A DNA stretch of 64,000 nt from Clytia hemisphaerica (lineage: Eukaryota > Cnidaria > Hydrozoa > Leptothecata > Clytiidae), in contig CACVBU010001294.1 in NCBI GenBank assembly GCA_902728285.1, positions 2,078,483-2,142,482 of the forward strand. The letters are read 5' to 3'. The number at the start of each line of letters is the position of its first letter. Position 1 is the first letter of the stretch. The position numbers and the translations under genes were made by a program. Shown piece by piece: positions 11,777-26,700 of this stretch. The notes beneath the pieces are model-generated. The model was given only the letters and a program-made list of their open reading frames with translations. It ran no database searches and was not told the origin of the DNA.

Positions 11777-14700
11777 TCAATCCACATGTTCAGCTCTCAT
11801 TATGAGTCTTAGTTTTTCGATCAGAAATTTCTTGTCTTGACCAGCCTATAAGAAAATCACCAAATATCAAAAGAGTAGGGGACCTAATATTTTGAAAAGC
11901 AAAATTTGCTAAAATTTTACCCTAAAGAAAGCCTTTTTTAAATAAACAATTGACAGATGTCACGGAACTCCAGACTTGGCCCCCTACTAACATACGGTAA
12001 CTTAACATTTAGCACTACAAAGGCCACTGTGACAAGCATGTAAGACATTCTAGCATATAGGTCTTTTGCAAATAAACTTCTCAGTTGTTTTCACGGCATT
12101 AGCTCTCTTGAATTAGCCTAATTTTCAAGAAAACTGCGATCGCGCGATCGTTTCTACCCTAAAAAATCATTTTCAGTATTTGTCTATTTAAGTTGATGTA
12201 GAGCATTTAATGCACTTACCAATGCTAATTGCTGTTTCAGTAATTGAATTTTCTTTTCGTTTGATACTTTCCTCATTCGGAAGTAATATGATAACAGTCT
12301 AAAATAAAAGAGAAAACAATCTAGTATCATGGTCAAAATATATTAACAATTTAGTGTATTTTAACGTTTTCAGCATTCAAAGTTTGGGTGAGAATCGCTA
12401 TATTGCACTTTCACTTTCTTTCATTGAACATTTCGTTTTTGGAGGAGTTCAGTGGCTTTTAGGCTATATTCCAAGTCTTATTGGAGCAAACTTGAGCTTT
12501 TAAATCCTGAGATCCTAAGGTCCTATCGTGAAGTCGGGTAACTTGCATCAGTGGCTAAAATGGCTAAAATGCATAGCCCTCAAATTAATGACCTGGCTGG
12601 TCATTAAAATACAAAGTTAAATCAAAACAAAAATGGTAGAGTAGAGATGCGAGCGGAGCTGCGTAGTAGAAATTTTTCTGCTTTGATTGGTCAGCAGTTT
12701 GAGGGCTATGCATATTAGCCTCCACTAATGCAAGTTTCCCGACGAAGTCTCATGTTAAAACTCAGAGTTAAAAATCTACTTTCCAACTGCAGTTTAAGGC
12801 GCTTAAAAATCATTTGTGGTGTTTAAAATTTTGCAGAGAAATCCCCTTTGTCTCAAATATTTGATTGTAATAACCAGGATTTACTAAAAGACTCAGTCAC
12901 CTAAGCTTTCGTCTGATAACAAGCTTATCGAAATGATCCAGAGAGACATAATACTTTTGAAGTTAATTAATAAACCCCTGTGTCACAGAACCGGACGTGT
13001 GACCCTTTACCTACTGGAAGATTACCCATTTAAAAATCGATGGAGAAAAATTGCACTCCAAAACCATCCCCACTGATCCCTTTTGAGATTTCGGTAGAAA
13101 TTTCAGAAAGTTCCATCGGGGCTGTGAGACAGGGGTGTATTAATGTTAAACGATCTTTTCCCAGTTGCCTTTTTGAACATGTAAAAATCGACTCTTTGGA
13201 GCCAATTAAATTGCTGGGTTTTTTAAGCCACCGATATAAGGATGTGTGGTAAACTTACCCCATAAAGAACAGAATAGCAGCGATGACAGGTAAAGAAGAT
13301 AAAGAGTTGACTATTTTTCGGATAGTTGTTGGTGTTTCATTGATGATGTCAGAAACGATATCGTATATTCGTTCTTGACCTCTATGTAATAGTGAAAAAA
13401 ATAGAAGAAAGATTTACATCGGGGTGTTAAGGTCCCTTTTCTTTATGCTATTAAAACTTAATTAGTCTTACTATTTGTCTTTCTAAGAAGGAGGATCCCA
13501 AGCCGGGTCAAACCAAAAACTTTGAAAAATTATATTTGAATAGAATAAGAATAACTCGAGGAAAACCTTCGGATGAATAGCTAAAGGTGAAGGAAGAGGG
13601 GCTTTCTTGTGGCTCCCGAATGAGGTGACAAACTTTAATAAAGAAGCTTTTATTATTTTCTGAGGATTGCGTTACGAAATAATTTCCGAGTTAACATAAT
13701 AGATTTTGTGGGAAGGAAGCACTGAGCGAAAAGAAATTTCTTCTGACTGACATCAATTTTAGACAAATTCAAATCGAAATTTTTTACCTGAAAGGACCAC
13801 ATATTGTCGATGGTTTTAATCTAGAATGAGAAAAATAAATTCACAAAAATTTGATTCCAAACATAGATTTCTTTAAAGCCCGAAGGGCTTAGATATCGTG
13901 TTTTAAGCTCTTCCAAGAAAAAAAAGTGAATATCACAAAAAATATTGCTGCTATTGTTTTCGAAAACCTACGAAGCTTCTTATTGGTCAAGCGCTGAAAT
14001 TCTATTCTAATGTCATGTGACCTAGGTAGGATTTCCTATCTAGCACGACATCTGTCCCTTCGGGCTTTATAGAATTATGATTCAAAATTGGCTGACTGTA
14101 TGAACGTCAGTTGAACGTTGTGTCCGTTGCAATCACGCATCTCGATTATTTGACAGGAAGAAGATTTCTAGTAACGACGGTTGTCGTCTGAAAAATGCAC
14201 AAAGATGGCGGAAAAAATTCAGGAAAATAATCAAAAATCACCATCAATAAACGACTTTTGCAGCCCGTCAAAGTGCATCATAAATGAAGAAAACGCACCA
14301 AAAGATACCCTACAATGCAGGAAGTGCCACCGTTTAGTCCATTATCTTTGTACAGAACTGCCACTTTACCAAATCCAGATATGCTTGTCATACAAATCAA
14401 GAAGTTTCCAGTGTCAAAACTGTACCAAAATCGCACCACATGTAATGGAAAGGTATAATTCAAATGAAACATCAAAAATTGAAGGATTCAAAAACGAAAT
14501 CAAAGCCTGTGAGAATATAATGAAAAGGCAGGACGAAGAAATAAACCATTTGAAAGCACAGGACGTCGATGTTATGGTCAACGAAATGAAAGAAACTATT
14601 GACACCAGAATAACCACGCTTGAAAAGAAGATTGAAAACATCATCGAAAAGAAAGAAGAGGAAAGACCACCAATGAGCTACGCTAAAATCACATCCAAAC

Positions 14701-17700
14701 AGATCGAGAAAAACATTGGAGATGCAATTCGAAAAGAGAAGCAGGAGGAGCAGCTGATTCGATCGACAGCACGCAACCTAATTTTTCATGGGATAGATGA
14801 ATCGACAGATGAATCTGAAGAAGAAACGAAAATCAAGGACGAAGAATTTATCCATGAGAAAATTATTGGTAAGCGGCTCCATCTGAGGAATATAAAGATT
14901 ACCGAGACGCAGCGGATCGGGAAATTTACGAAAGAAAGAGAAGATAAAGCGAGATACCGACCAATCAAAGTCATATTTACGAACGAAGAGGACAAGAACA
15001 CAGTGTTGCAAGCAATAACAAGTGATACTTTTATGGACCTACCTGGTTATGCATTTAACACATTTATAATTGATATCTACGTGACGTGACCGTTAAACAA
15101 TCATTCAGAACACAAATAGTGACGATAAAATTAGTCGTTTGTTTCTTATAAAAAAAACGTGCATGCTCTTGAAATATTCTTTTAGATTAAAGACTTTGTG
15201 AGCAAAAAAAACATCTATCTCATAAAAAAATTGAGTAATTTGACTAAGAACATTGATGTATGCTTATTAATAGTGGTTCTTATAGATAAACATGCGTTTT
15301 TTCAGCCAACAAAATTTTTTTGCAAAAATATGCTTGCTTATTTTTTTTCTTCGAAAATCGGGTTCCGTCACATTTCGGCCATTACCATTTTGCACCTTTG
15401 TACCAAAAATCAAAAAATTCCTATGATTCGATCCCGAGAAAAGTTGGTAACAGACGGACGGACGGACGGACGAACACAGGTTAATTTATAGGACCTCCAG
15501 GTAGGTCCAACAAAAGCAAAAGGCTTTCCTTACCGAGTGACAGAGGACTAGACCAAAAATAAAAGACAAAAATAATCAAAGAATGGTGTAAGGAAGCCGA
15601 AAAAATGAATGCTAAAATCAAAGGAGATAACACAAAATGGAAAGTCCGGGGGAGCCCGCGAAAAAAACTCTATTTCAAAAAGTTCATTGTAAAAAGTACG
15701 AGCAGTTTATAGAGGTCCATGTGTCTTCACGGTGGCCTGCATAACTGTAAAGCTTTATTATTATTATAGTAAGTAGTAAGTCTGCTTTTCGATTCACTTT
15801 GGGAGAAACTCAATGAGCAAATAATCTTTCGGTTATTCGAGCTCCCATATATTCGAAATTTTAGATGTTCAAACTTTTATTGTTCGAATTCTTTATATTA
15901 AAGTTTATTAAGGGACAGTTTAGTTGCTTTCAGTTATTCGAAGTAAATATTTCTATCGTCAAACATCGAAAAGCTAGGAGTCTCCGACCTATTCCCCGTG
16001 TATCCCAGGCTTTATTTACGTTACTGATTGACGCCAGCGTCAAAAAGCTGATAATAGCGAGGCTAAGCAAGTGTTTATTTAGACCGTTCAATGCAATATC
16101 ATAGGCCTGTACATAAGATTTCACTTGCATGGTTTGCTTTGGCAAGTTATGTACAGGCCTACGGTATCGCACTTTACGGTCAAAATAAATCCGCGCTTAA
16201 CCTCGCTAATATGCAGGGAACGAGGTTGGGAAGTCTTTTAAAGAATATGATATCTGTGGTTGAATTTCACTTACGTTTCGTCATCCATCATGATGTAACC
16301 AATGACAACCAGAGCTAGCATCAACATTAATGACAGTAAACAAAGAAACCATAGCAACATCTTGGACGCTTTGAAAGGACGAGTAGATGGTCTACAATTC
16401 CTTACTACGCTTACCTAAACGAAACAATCACAATTAATAATTATCTTTTCGCCTCTGTTGTTTGGAAGCTTGCACTGAAAACCATGAAGAGACTATTTTT
16501 GTTTTAAAGATAAGCTCGTTCATCCACTTTTTCAGTGGTCAAAGAAAAGTCTTTCATCTTGTTGGTCACCATGACTGGTCGACGAACGACTCTTCGGACA
16601 ACCACACCTTGGTCGTCCTTGACGACAAAAAACAGACTCAACACGATAAATTAGCCCAGATTCTCAATATTTGACTGCTCTTTTTTTCTAAATTCTAAAG
16701 GGCGTAAAAGCCTCTTTTTATACTTTACTGAGACGAATCCGTTTGAGACAGATGAACTGTGAACATTGCTTCATTAAAACGAAGATCTGATGTTTCCATT
16801 GTGGTGCTATGCGCACTGGAAGCAAAAATGAGCAATTTCAATTACAGAGGGATTTAAAAATATATCAAAATATGGATTAAAGAAAACATAACAAAGAAAC
16901 GAGGCTTACTGGAATAATGTTTTATACACCCAGTTAATCCGTTCTTACCTTTTTGACATAGAAAGTGATGAACAATTTTAAGACATTGATGAAAGGTAGT
17001 AAAGGACAATAGAATGTTCCAAGCCTGAATTGGTGATGAAGAATAGACAATTATAATTAGCATTAGAATTAGACCAGAATATAGTCTGACAGTCAAATAT
17101 AAACGTTATGATCAAGAATAGCATATCCCCCAAGGATTTTGAACAAAAATAGCTAACAAATATATGTGAAATATCTTTAGAGAGAGAAAGCGAAATAATA
17201 AACTTTTGGCTCAGACTACTCTAACAGAAAACTTCCTTTCGTGAAGACCAAATTTCATAACAGTGTTTGAAAATAATCTACAATATATATGTAAGCCCCC
17301 CTTTAAACTATCCCCTTTATAAATTATCCCCCCTTCCTTCCTATCCCCCTTTTTCATTTTTTCGGAAGGTGCCATCCCCCCTTAAGAAAGGAGGGAAACA
17401 ATTATTGTAGTAAGTAGCTCAGCCGATACCACAAAATTTCCCTTGAATGTACGTTTTGGATGTTATGAACGCTAGATAGATGTTGTTTCAATTTTCTGCG
17501 CACCGTCTATTGGTTGAACAAGTCACGACTCTTGACATTAATCCACCTGGCACAAATAATCTTAAAACAACGTATATCCATTGGTCTATTTGGTGACAGG
17601 AAAATTATCCCCCGGAATCCCCCTAGGAAATTGCTCCCCCATAGATTTCCAACTGGTAAAATTGGATGGGCACAATTCCCGGGGGCAAACTTTCTAGAGT

Positions 17701-20700
17701 CGATTTGTCCATCGCATCCAAGTAACATTAGCCTGATTGACCCCTAAGGGTTGAAATTTAACCCTTGCGAAAATGGTAATTATTGCACCATTCTACAATA
17801 AGTTTCTTTGCTGTCTTGAAATAATTTTGAAAAACAATTAATTGGAAAATATAAGTACATTTAAATATCTTTCCAATGATGCCAACCTTTTTACTATATG
17901 ACAAACACTTGGGAAGTTACGGTAAAAAATAGATAGATATGAGCCCTCCGAATGCATTCGGGATGGGTCCGAACCACAAATGAGTAGGAATCACGGCGCT
18001 GACAGACACTGCGACTTGACAGACGCGAGCTGCCAAGCCATGGTGTATACCATGACACTCGAAGGACACTGGGAGAGCGATGCTCACGCGAGGCCAAACC
18101 TTAGGAGTGCCACGGCACGTCACAATGTGTGTCTAATCTACCCACACTCTTATATCAGAGTAATGGTACCCAATTCCCCTAAGTCTGTTCTTACCAGCAT
18201 ATTCCTTGACAATATATGAGGTTGAGTACATTCTTGGAGATATCGAAACCAGGGAGATGTTTGCTGCAACATTTCTTGGCAACAATACTGTAAGACGAAG
18301 AAGAGCGAGGTTAACTTTTGATAGATACAGTAAGTTGGTCTAATGTCGACATCCCATATCTATTTCCGACGTCCTCCTTTAAAGATGGGAAAAATAATAG
18401 GTCGGAATCACTGATCGAAAAAATATTTTTTGCTCTGCCTCTATTTAGTTTTTCCAAGTTTTTCTTCGATGTTGGAAGGGGGCGAATCGCTTTCTGCAAT
18501 ATCCCAAACCTACTTTCTAATGAATTCTTCGAAGAAAGTGGCCAGTAAAACAGCAATGAAATCGATGACTGCTAATTTGTAAAATGCTTGTCCGATGAAA
18601 TTCTCCCAGCATTTCTCTTGTCGGACTTCTCTCTAGAGACAAAATTGAAACAAAGTTATTTGAAATGTAGGGTAAATCTAGATTCTCTTAAACAGAAACT
18701 TAACATTGTTTGGCCGGCTCTTGACCCAAAAGACCGATTTTTTCGCCTTGCCACGGTCCAAATTATTGACCAGAAGTAGATGTCGACAGTTAACGCATGC
18801 CTTGTTTTGACGCCATAGTAACAAATATTTTCCAAACAGAAAAAATAAATAAATGCAGCTCGTAAAACACAAACATGGCTTTATTTTTAACTATTCGTCA
18901 ATTACTTTTTAGAATGTTCGTCCCATGAACCGAAGGGAGATTGACATCTCTTTGAGTATGGTTCGACTCGTAAAACGTAATAAAATCGCGGGATGGTCTA
19001 ATAGTCTAGAATAACTGCTTACTCGCCGCCTTTCTTCTACAATATCAAGCGGAGACAGGATAAGGAGAAATAAAAAACAGGGGAAAAAACATACGTTTAT
19101 TGTTGATAGTCTGACAATAACAGTGACAACATAAACAACCAGACTTGCTAATTTCAATGTGATCGTCCTGGAAATTTAGAAAGAGTACAAATAAAATTAA
19201 TCCGGCCAGAACGTCCAAACAACGTCCATTTAACATCCTTAACCCCATAATCAACGAAGCGCCAGCTCGCGGGAAGAACCACCTCACGTGGAACTATAAT
19301 TGCCAAAAAATAAGAGTTTTGATCTTACGTACTGTTAAGGATATTTGTTACCCAGGTAACAAACTTTTCCGTCTGATGTACATGTTTTTTTATAAGCATT
19401 GCGCGTATAAACATATCTAGGCTCATATATGGCAAAAATTTAAGCTTAGGATATAAGCATCCCTCAAAGCATTTTTCAGCTTTGTAAATCTCTCGAACTA
19501 AGTATTTCCGAGCCAGCTTTTGGATTTTTGTATGCTTATAAAAAAAACATGTAGTTAACCGACAAATCTATGAGTGCCTCGTTATGCAAACGTCATGATT
19601 ATTACTTCTCTCGTTTGACTGAAATTCAATCCCACAATCCTTTTCGTCTTAATTCAAAAGTCGTGAAAGTTATTACTTCTTCTTTGTGACTGAGTGTAAT
19701 TTGCGTGTAAGCGTAATAAACGCAAAGGGTGTATTGAATTTCGATCAAACAGAAAAATCAATGTCTATTTTTAGATTCGCCACGGTATGCTATTGAACAG
19801 AAAAAGTCTTTGCATGTTACTTACCGTAATAAATTAATTGTTAATTCGTATTTAGGGTTGGAATAATTTTCTATAGAAGCGATTAAACGAAATCCGGAAG
19901 GGACGATCAGGTTGATTACGGACATGGTTATAGCCGGAAGGAGTCCTTTGATACCATGTTCTACGTGGTTTGATTCGAATGATTCCTGGAAAAATCCAAT
20001 TTATATAATTAAGTTAAGACTTAAAGGCCGGTCTCCACTTGCGCGCGCTGCGATCGCAATTTTTGGCTTCAATCCATTCTGCTTGGAAAAAAGATTACGT
20101 CATAGAAATGTAGCGCGCGCTCGAAAGAAAAGTTGAACACATTTTAACTTTTTTCAACAGTTACGTCAAATCGCACCAATGGAGTTGCTTCATTTTTCTT
20201 TTGACCAATAGCATGGAAGCTTTACTCGAAAAAGTGCGATCGAAACGCGCGCAAATGGAGACCGGCCTTAAGTTTGTTCCAAATAATCTGGGTGGTAGAT
20301 TACACATTTCGATCCACTGTTCTTCGCTGATTTTTTATATATATTTTGGAGTGCGAAGGAGTGAGATTATGTGTCCACTGATACCAATATCGTATTGGAT
20401 TGTTTTAAGAATGTCTCCATTGTGACGTCAGAAAGATAAAGATGGCAGATTACCACATAAATAGCATTATTCAATCGGGTTTAAAAATCTTTTCTAAACA
20501 ATCAGATTTTGCACAACCCTGTAATATTTGAGACCTTTATTGAACCTTTGAGCGATTTCAAAACTCAAATCAGGGAAAAAATCAATCCCGCCTTTTACAG
20601 ATATGGAGTTTTAATAAACTGGGTAAACTCTTACCTCGACGGACATATCGGAAACATAATAGATGAGAAATGCAGAACCAAACAACAAAGCCATTGTAAT

Positions 20701-23700
20701 CATGTTCATCAACACACGTAGAAAAATCACCAGACAAAAACTAAAACAATCCGTCTTGAACTTCCCACGCTTTGATCCTAAAGTTTCCTATAAAAGAAAA
20801 AATATATTTGAAAATATAGCAAAGAGCAGAAGAAGAGTTTGAAGATTCAGGCTAAACTATCAGTTTTATAGCATTTTGGAAAATATAAAAACCCAGTCTG
20901 AATTTCTTTCTTTGTTATTTTTTCTTATTTCAAAAATTTAATTTGATACTAGGGTGGGGGTTAGTTTCTTCATAAAATCGTACGCCATGTGATTTCAGTC
21001 TCTTGGGGTCTGGTACAGAACAGATATCTTACCAACATATCTTGAGCAAAACTTTTCATTTTGATGCGTGCCGTTTCCTTGTTACATATCCCATAATCCC
21101 ATGCACAAAAAACTTTAGATGAGAAGGGCGCCACGTTGTCACCTCCACTTATGATGAAATTCTGATTATACGAGCTCGCCATACTAAATGGAAAAATGTG
21201 TTAATCATTGACAGCTAGGAGAAGACAACGTCAAAAAACGTTCATAACGTCCATATATCGTTAGATGAACATTCATATAAATCTGTCTGTTCGGCATGGC
21301 CATGAGCAATGTTTAGGGGTTCTGTGGTTCTAGTCTAAGACGAGTTTCATCAGAAGCAAAAGTGGCGTTTTTTCTGAGAGGGGTAGCTGTTTTCTTGTAT
21401 AGCTCGTCACTCCCGCCGAGTTTTTCTACACTGTTGACTCTCTCTAATTCGACCTTTAAGGGACCAAAATGTTCTTTGAATTAGAGAAAAATTCAAATTA
21501 TGGAGAGTATTGTATACGATATTCCAGATAAAGGGATCAATATGTTGATTAAAAGAGGGTACACTACAGCCATAAACGGCTTCAACCTCCAGCTCCAAAT
21601 TTCCCAGCGCGATTACATTTGTTGTTAGAGTAATATTCGACGGGAAAGAAATGGTTTACCTTTTAACTAACACAATGATACAGATGAGAAAATATCCACC
21701 ACCCACGAGTAGATACGCATACCGCATGTTGTAACGACCGTTGATTGCCTTGTCCGTATATGTACCGTAATACAGTTCCGTATGATTAAAGTAACCCTTT
21801 GAGAAAAAAGAAAAGATGAATTGTACTTTCACTAAATAGTTTCTGTTTGAAAAGTCGATGCTTATAAAGTGGGTTACTGGCTAAGGCAGTTACACCAGTA
21901 GTCACTTGATCTATCAACAAATTTCAAAAAAAGGAGTTACAATGAGTATCGGCCAGACAAAACAGGGCTAAACTCTAAATTGTTCGCTAAAATACACGAT
22001 TCTGTTTTAGGGTTTATTTATGGAGGCCGGCTCGTCCAGCTAGGTTGGATGGCTCAAGTAGATAGCCTTATAATGTTACATTGAAACTATTATTGACGAA
22101 TCAAATCGCTCAAAAAAAGATCAAGTGACATCAGAAAGAGATACCATATAGCAAGTAAGCCTGTATATGAAAGGGCCATAATTGACACTCTTTAGTCCGA
22201 TTTCAAGAGGAATTGTATTTTCATCGAATAAGAGAGCATATCGAATGATAGAGCGTCGAATTAGAGATAGTCTGTACAAAAGCCCGATATCTACGGTTAA
22301 TTTCAAAATTCTTTGAAATTCTTTGAAATTTTATTTTTGATTTTCTTGATTTATTTGACTAATCTGTTATTTGTTCTACTTTTTAGACTAGATAATGCTC
22401 AAAGAAATGAGCGAAAGATCTCGTAAATGTATGGTGATTCTCCCTGTCTGAAAAACATTCTTTGCCTTAGAATTTTACTACAAAACGATAAACGTGAGAT
22501 ACACTCTGGTACAGAGTAGACAGAGTAGATAAGAGAGTTTCGACTTTAAAAAGAAAGGTAAGAAATATTTAACCAACCTCTCCAGTCAGAAGGTCAATAC
22601 CAGTGAAATCACTACTGGGAAGAATTCTGGCACTCTGTTCGTAAATCATTTGAGGTACAAACAAGAAGCATAGCGTCAACAAGGAAACAATCAAATTGAT
22701 ATACAGCAACCATCGCAAGAAAGTGAAATATGATAACACTCCTGTACCAAACAAACCTGAAGAAAGAAAATTATAAATTCAAAATAAATTGGCAAGCCTA
22801 AATCAGGCATTTTTTAAACCTGATATCAGATCGTTATCATTTTCTTCCGCGCACGGTAAACCTCTAAAGGCGCTTGAAAATTAACCATCTGAGTAAGAAA
22901 ATGGGCAATCTATAACAAGAATCTTGTTACGTGCCGTGATGCCAAAAATTTATCTTTTTTTTTGATACAGCACCCTATTTTCTAACACAATAACACAACT
23001 TTGTTATCATTCCCAGTCCTTTGAAACGAGCGTGGTCCTCAATAATTCGAGATGGCTTATTCGTCAGACCTTTGCTTTTACATATCCCTTCAGAGGATTC
23101 GCGTGGTGTCCATAAAACAATCACGATCTAATCTCAGGTTAGCATTTTGTTAATAGGCTATGGTTCGAGCAATCTGATTTATCAAATAAAAGTGACACGT
23201 GGCCGAAAGAATTTGTACAATCGGTGTTCGGTAATTTACATCCTCCCCGCCCGGCATCATCATAGCGCCAGTACTCTAAAGCCTTTTGTCACAGAAATTG
23301 AAGTCGTTAAGTCTAGTCTAGTTTAGTTTATAACCTTGTTCCCTGAGTATTATCGGTTTTTGATGTTTATTTAATAGCGCCAGATAATATTCTCTGGAGT
23401 CCATCAGTAACCTAACTAAAGCCTTGGATACACGGGGACGGGGATATCTTAACAATTATTGAATTTTTGGGCTTCGATTCAAATAATTTAATAACCTTCG
23501 ATTTCCTTCATGTGTCCTTTCCATATGGTAAACTGTGTAAATGATTCTTTGACATTGTTCTTGAATTTCGTGTAACGCTGAAAATAATGAAGGGAAAATA
23601 TCCAGTTACAGAAAATTTCGCGTTTTTCGCGATTTTGATCCTTTTTCGCTAAAGTTTCTGCCAGGTAAGAAATTAAACCTAAAAAACGCGAAAAATAAAC

Positions 23701-26700
23701 TTTCCTACTCAGTTTTGCACTGTTTGCTAAATTTTATGCGTGTTTTATAAGTTTTTGTTACCAAAAAAGGTAAATTTTATATGAATTCGCGAAAGTTCTA
23801 TCTGTGAAATTTCGGCTAAAACCATAATTTGCGACTTTTTGACTTCGCAAAACTTTCTGCCCGCAAAACTTTCTGCCCTTAAAGTAACAGCAATGTGAAA
23901 ATGGCGAAAGATTTCAGGCAAGAATTCTGTAGTTTACGTAGACTAAGCCATATAGTTTAAGACAAGGTTCAAGTAAGAGGGACAAACCCAAGAATGGAAG
24001 CTCTTCCAGGCTCTTTTGCTCTTGCAAATCTTTAAGGACGATTAAATTAAAGCTGTCTATTGATTTGTCTAGCATGCCAGAAGTCTAATTCAGATATAGC
24101 AGAAAATAAGCAGAATAAGACCATGTTCACACGTTACTGTCCCGTCTAGCTGCGGTATGATTTTTGTTACGGATTGAGTGTGTTCATATTGGTTTTGGAA
24201 CGTTTCGGAGCAAGAAAACAGAGCAGTCCATTCCGATGAAAAAAGTGGAGCGAAACCGTTTTGATCTTTTTTGCTTTGTAACGTCTTATGACGCTTCGAA
24301 TTTTGATGTTTCGGAACAGTTTCGTTTCGGAACGGAACCGTAACGCCTGAGCATGGTCCAATGCTAATAATGAAGGGAGAAATTGTATTTTATACAGCAC
24401 AGCTGATACTGTCCATTGTTAACCGGTTACTTTTTCGAAGCGGGCTACACGACTTTACAATAATGACCGGTTTTTTTCGGGCTGTACTGAAAATATTGCC
24501 CTCGGTCAACGCAACAACCTCGCAAGCTCGGTCGTTACTTGACCTCGGGCAATATTTCTCAGTACAGCCCTCACTAACCGGTCATTATTGTATTAGTAAA
24601 AATCATTGCATTATCATAAAACATTCATATGTCTCTGTATTACACGGATTATAAACAATAACCAGTCCATCTCTATGGATTTGTTCGCATACAGCTCTTT
24701 AGTTGCTACTAATCATGAGTTAACTTTTTCGATAATTTACTGTACAAATGAGAAATCAAACACAAGTACAGTACATACCATAGCTCGTTCAAGCTTGAAA
24801 TTTTCCCATCCACTCAGCGGTCGTTCTTCGTTTTTACCTTTCACTCTCTGTCTGTTTAATTAAACGAAGTATTTCATATCATTTATAGGAAGATTATCAC
24901 GTGAAGAAACGCCGAAAAAGAAAGAATTAAGTGTTTTTTGACAGCAAGGGGAGAGAAATAGTCGTAAACTTACTTGCTCGGAAATATAAGAAAGACTTGC
25001 CTGACGGATCGTTTATGTTGTAGTGTTGTTGTCATGTATCGAATATTTTCAGGGTCCACTGGTTCAACCATGAGATCGTCAGAAAGAAAAACATCCTCTA
25101 CTTCCAAAGTGTTTTGACCTGGAAAGAACAAAAAATAGTACTTTAATCCGATTAACTTTCGCGAGATTAAATTTCGCGATGTCGCGAAATTTCCAAAATC
25201 GCATTTCCGGCGGAGAAACCAGTCCAAAGTTTCCATTTGTGGCAAAAATGGCTATTTTCAGCTGTTTTCAGGCTTATTCACGAAATTAAATCCAGAAAAT
25301 TTCGCGATTTTTTTCGCTCGCATCTCGCGAAATTTAATCCGATTGAAGTAAATGATTAAAAGTGGCTGTGGGTCACGGTCGGGGTTCGAGATCCTCTCCA
25401 CGAGACAAATCTGGTGAAAAAGTGACCCTTAGTGGGGTGACTTTTGAATATTTTCCACACTTATAATTAATCGACTCAGTTCAAGGTGCCTACCTGAAGC
25501 TATCTAGTGTTTGTTGTTGCAACAAAACAAGAGAAATGAGTGCTTTAAGAGCAAATCTTCAAGAATCACTTGAACAAATGATAAACAGTTGAAAGTTACT
25601 TATTCAAATATTTCTATATTTCTACCCAATTCTCAGTTCCTGTCATAAGGCAACCCTTGTAAAACACTCTCCTTTTGAGTTTGAAAAATCAAGGGACCGT
25701 AGAACAGTGGTACGACCCCGGGGGGTGCGGGTACTAGGGCAAAATGGGTTACAGGGATGAGCCACTGGTCAGGGTACCTTTTTTAACCTCCACGAGTCCC
25801 AGGTAGGGTCACAAAAAACACCAAAATAGAAAAATCAGTCCCTCGTAGGGTGACTTTTTTAGAAAATTTGGGGAAAAAGTAGAAAATTTGAGAACATTTT
25901 GGAATTTTAGTCCCATTCAGGGTCACTTTAATCGTAGGGTCCATTTTTCGAACCTCAGCGGAGCACCCCCGTCGGTCGGCAAGGGTTGTACCCCCCCCCC
26001 CCCGGGGACCAATCCGTACTACCACTATTGAGATTCAACTGTAAACATAAAATTATACAAACCTGAGGAAGGTCCGGGTACATTTCCATCAGTTGCGTCA
26101 TAATTTACATCTTCTAAAGGTGTTCTGACTTTGATTCTATGCAATGTTCCTAGAAAAATGGTTGAAAATTGTACAAATGTATATTGAAAAGTATGAATGA
26201 GAGAATGAATTGGTCATCAGCTAGAATTAATACGATCAACCCTCTGCCTTACCCGGTCGTCGGCTAAAAGTTAAAGCAAAATTATTAGGACGAATCTAAG
26301 ATGAAGTATTCAAAGAAATGACCTCCCTTTGAATATTGAATTGATCTAGCACTGATCTTGAAAATCACCCATTTCTATCGGTCTATTGCCTTATGGGGAA
26401 TTAAGATTTGGCGGGTTTGGCGGGTTTGGAGATTAAGTTCAAACTAAATTTAATTTTTTCCACCCCCCGTCAAATCAGAGTCCACCAAATTTGATCTTTT
26501 CCCTACCATCCGCCAAATTAAACTTTTAATTATTGTATTCATTCCCTTAAACCAGATTTTTCTTATTTAATAGTGTTTTTTTGCCCAGTTCATCCGCCAA
26601 ATTAAATTCACATCAAAATTTCTATCAGTAAGGAACTCTACAGAGCTGAAGTTACCTCATAAGGCATTCGGCTATGGCGTCGTTGGTTCAAACCCGGCCG

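Noticed and set aside
15455-15472. GACGGACGG runs (also 48356-48392) as a CRISPR-like array
   Set aside because: Simple 4-bp microsatellite with no spacers; eukaryotic context.
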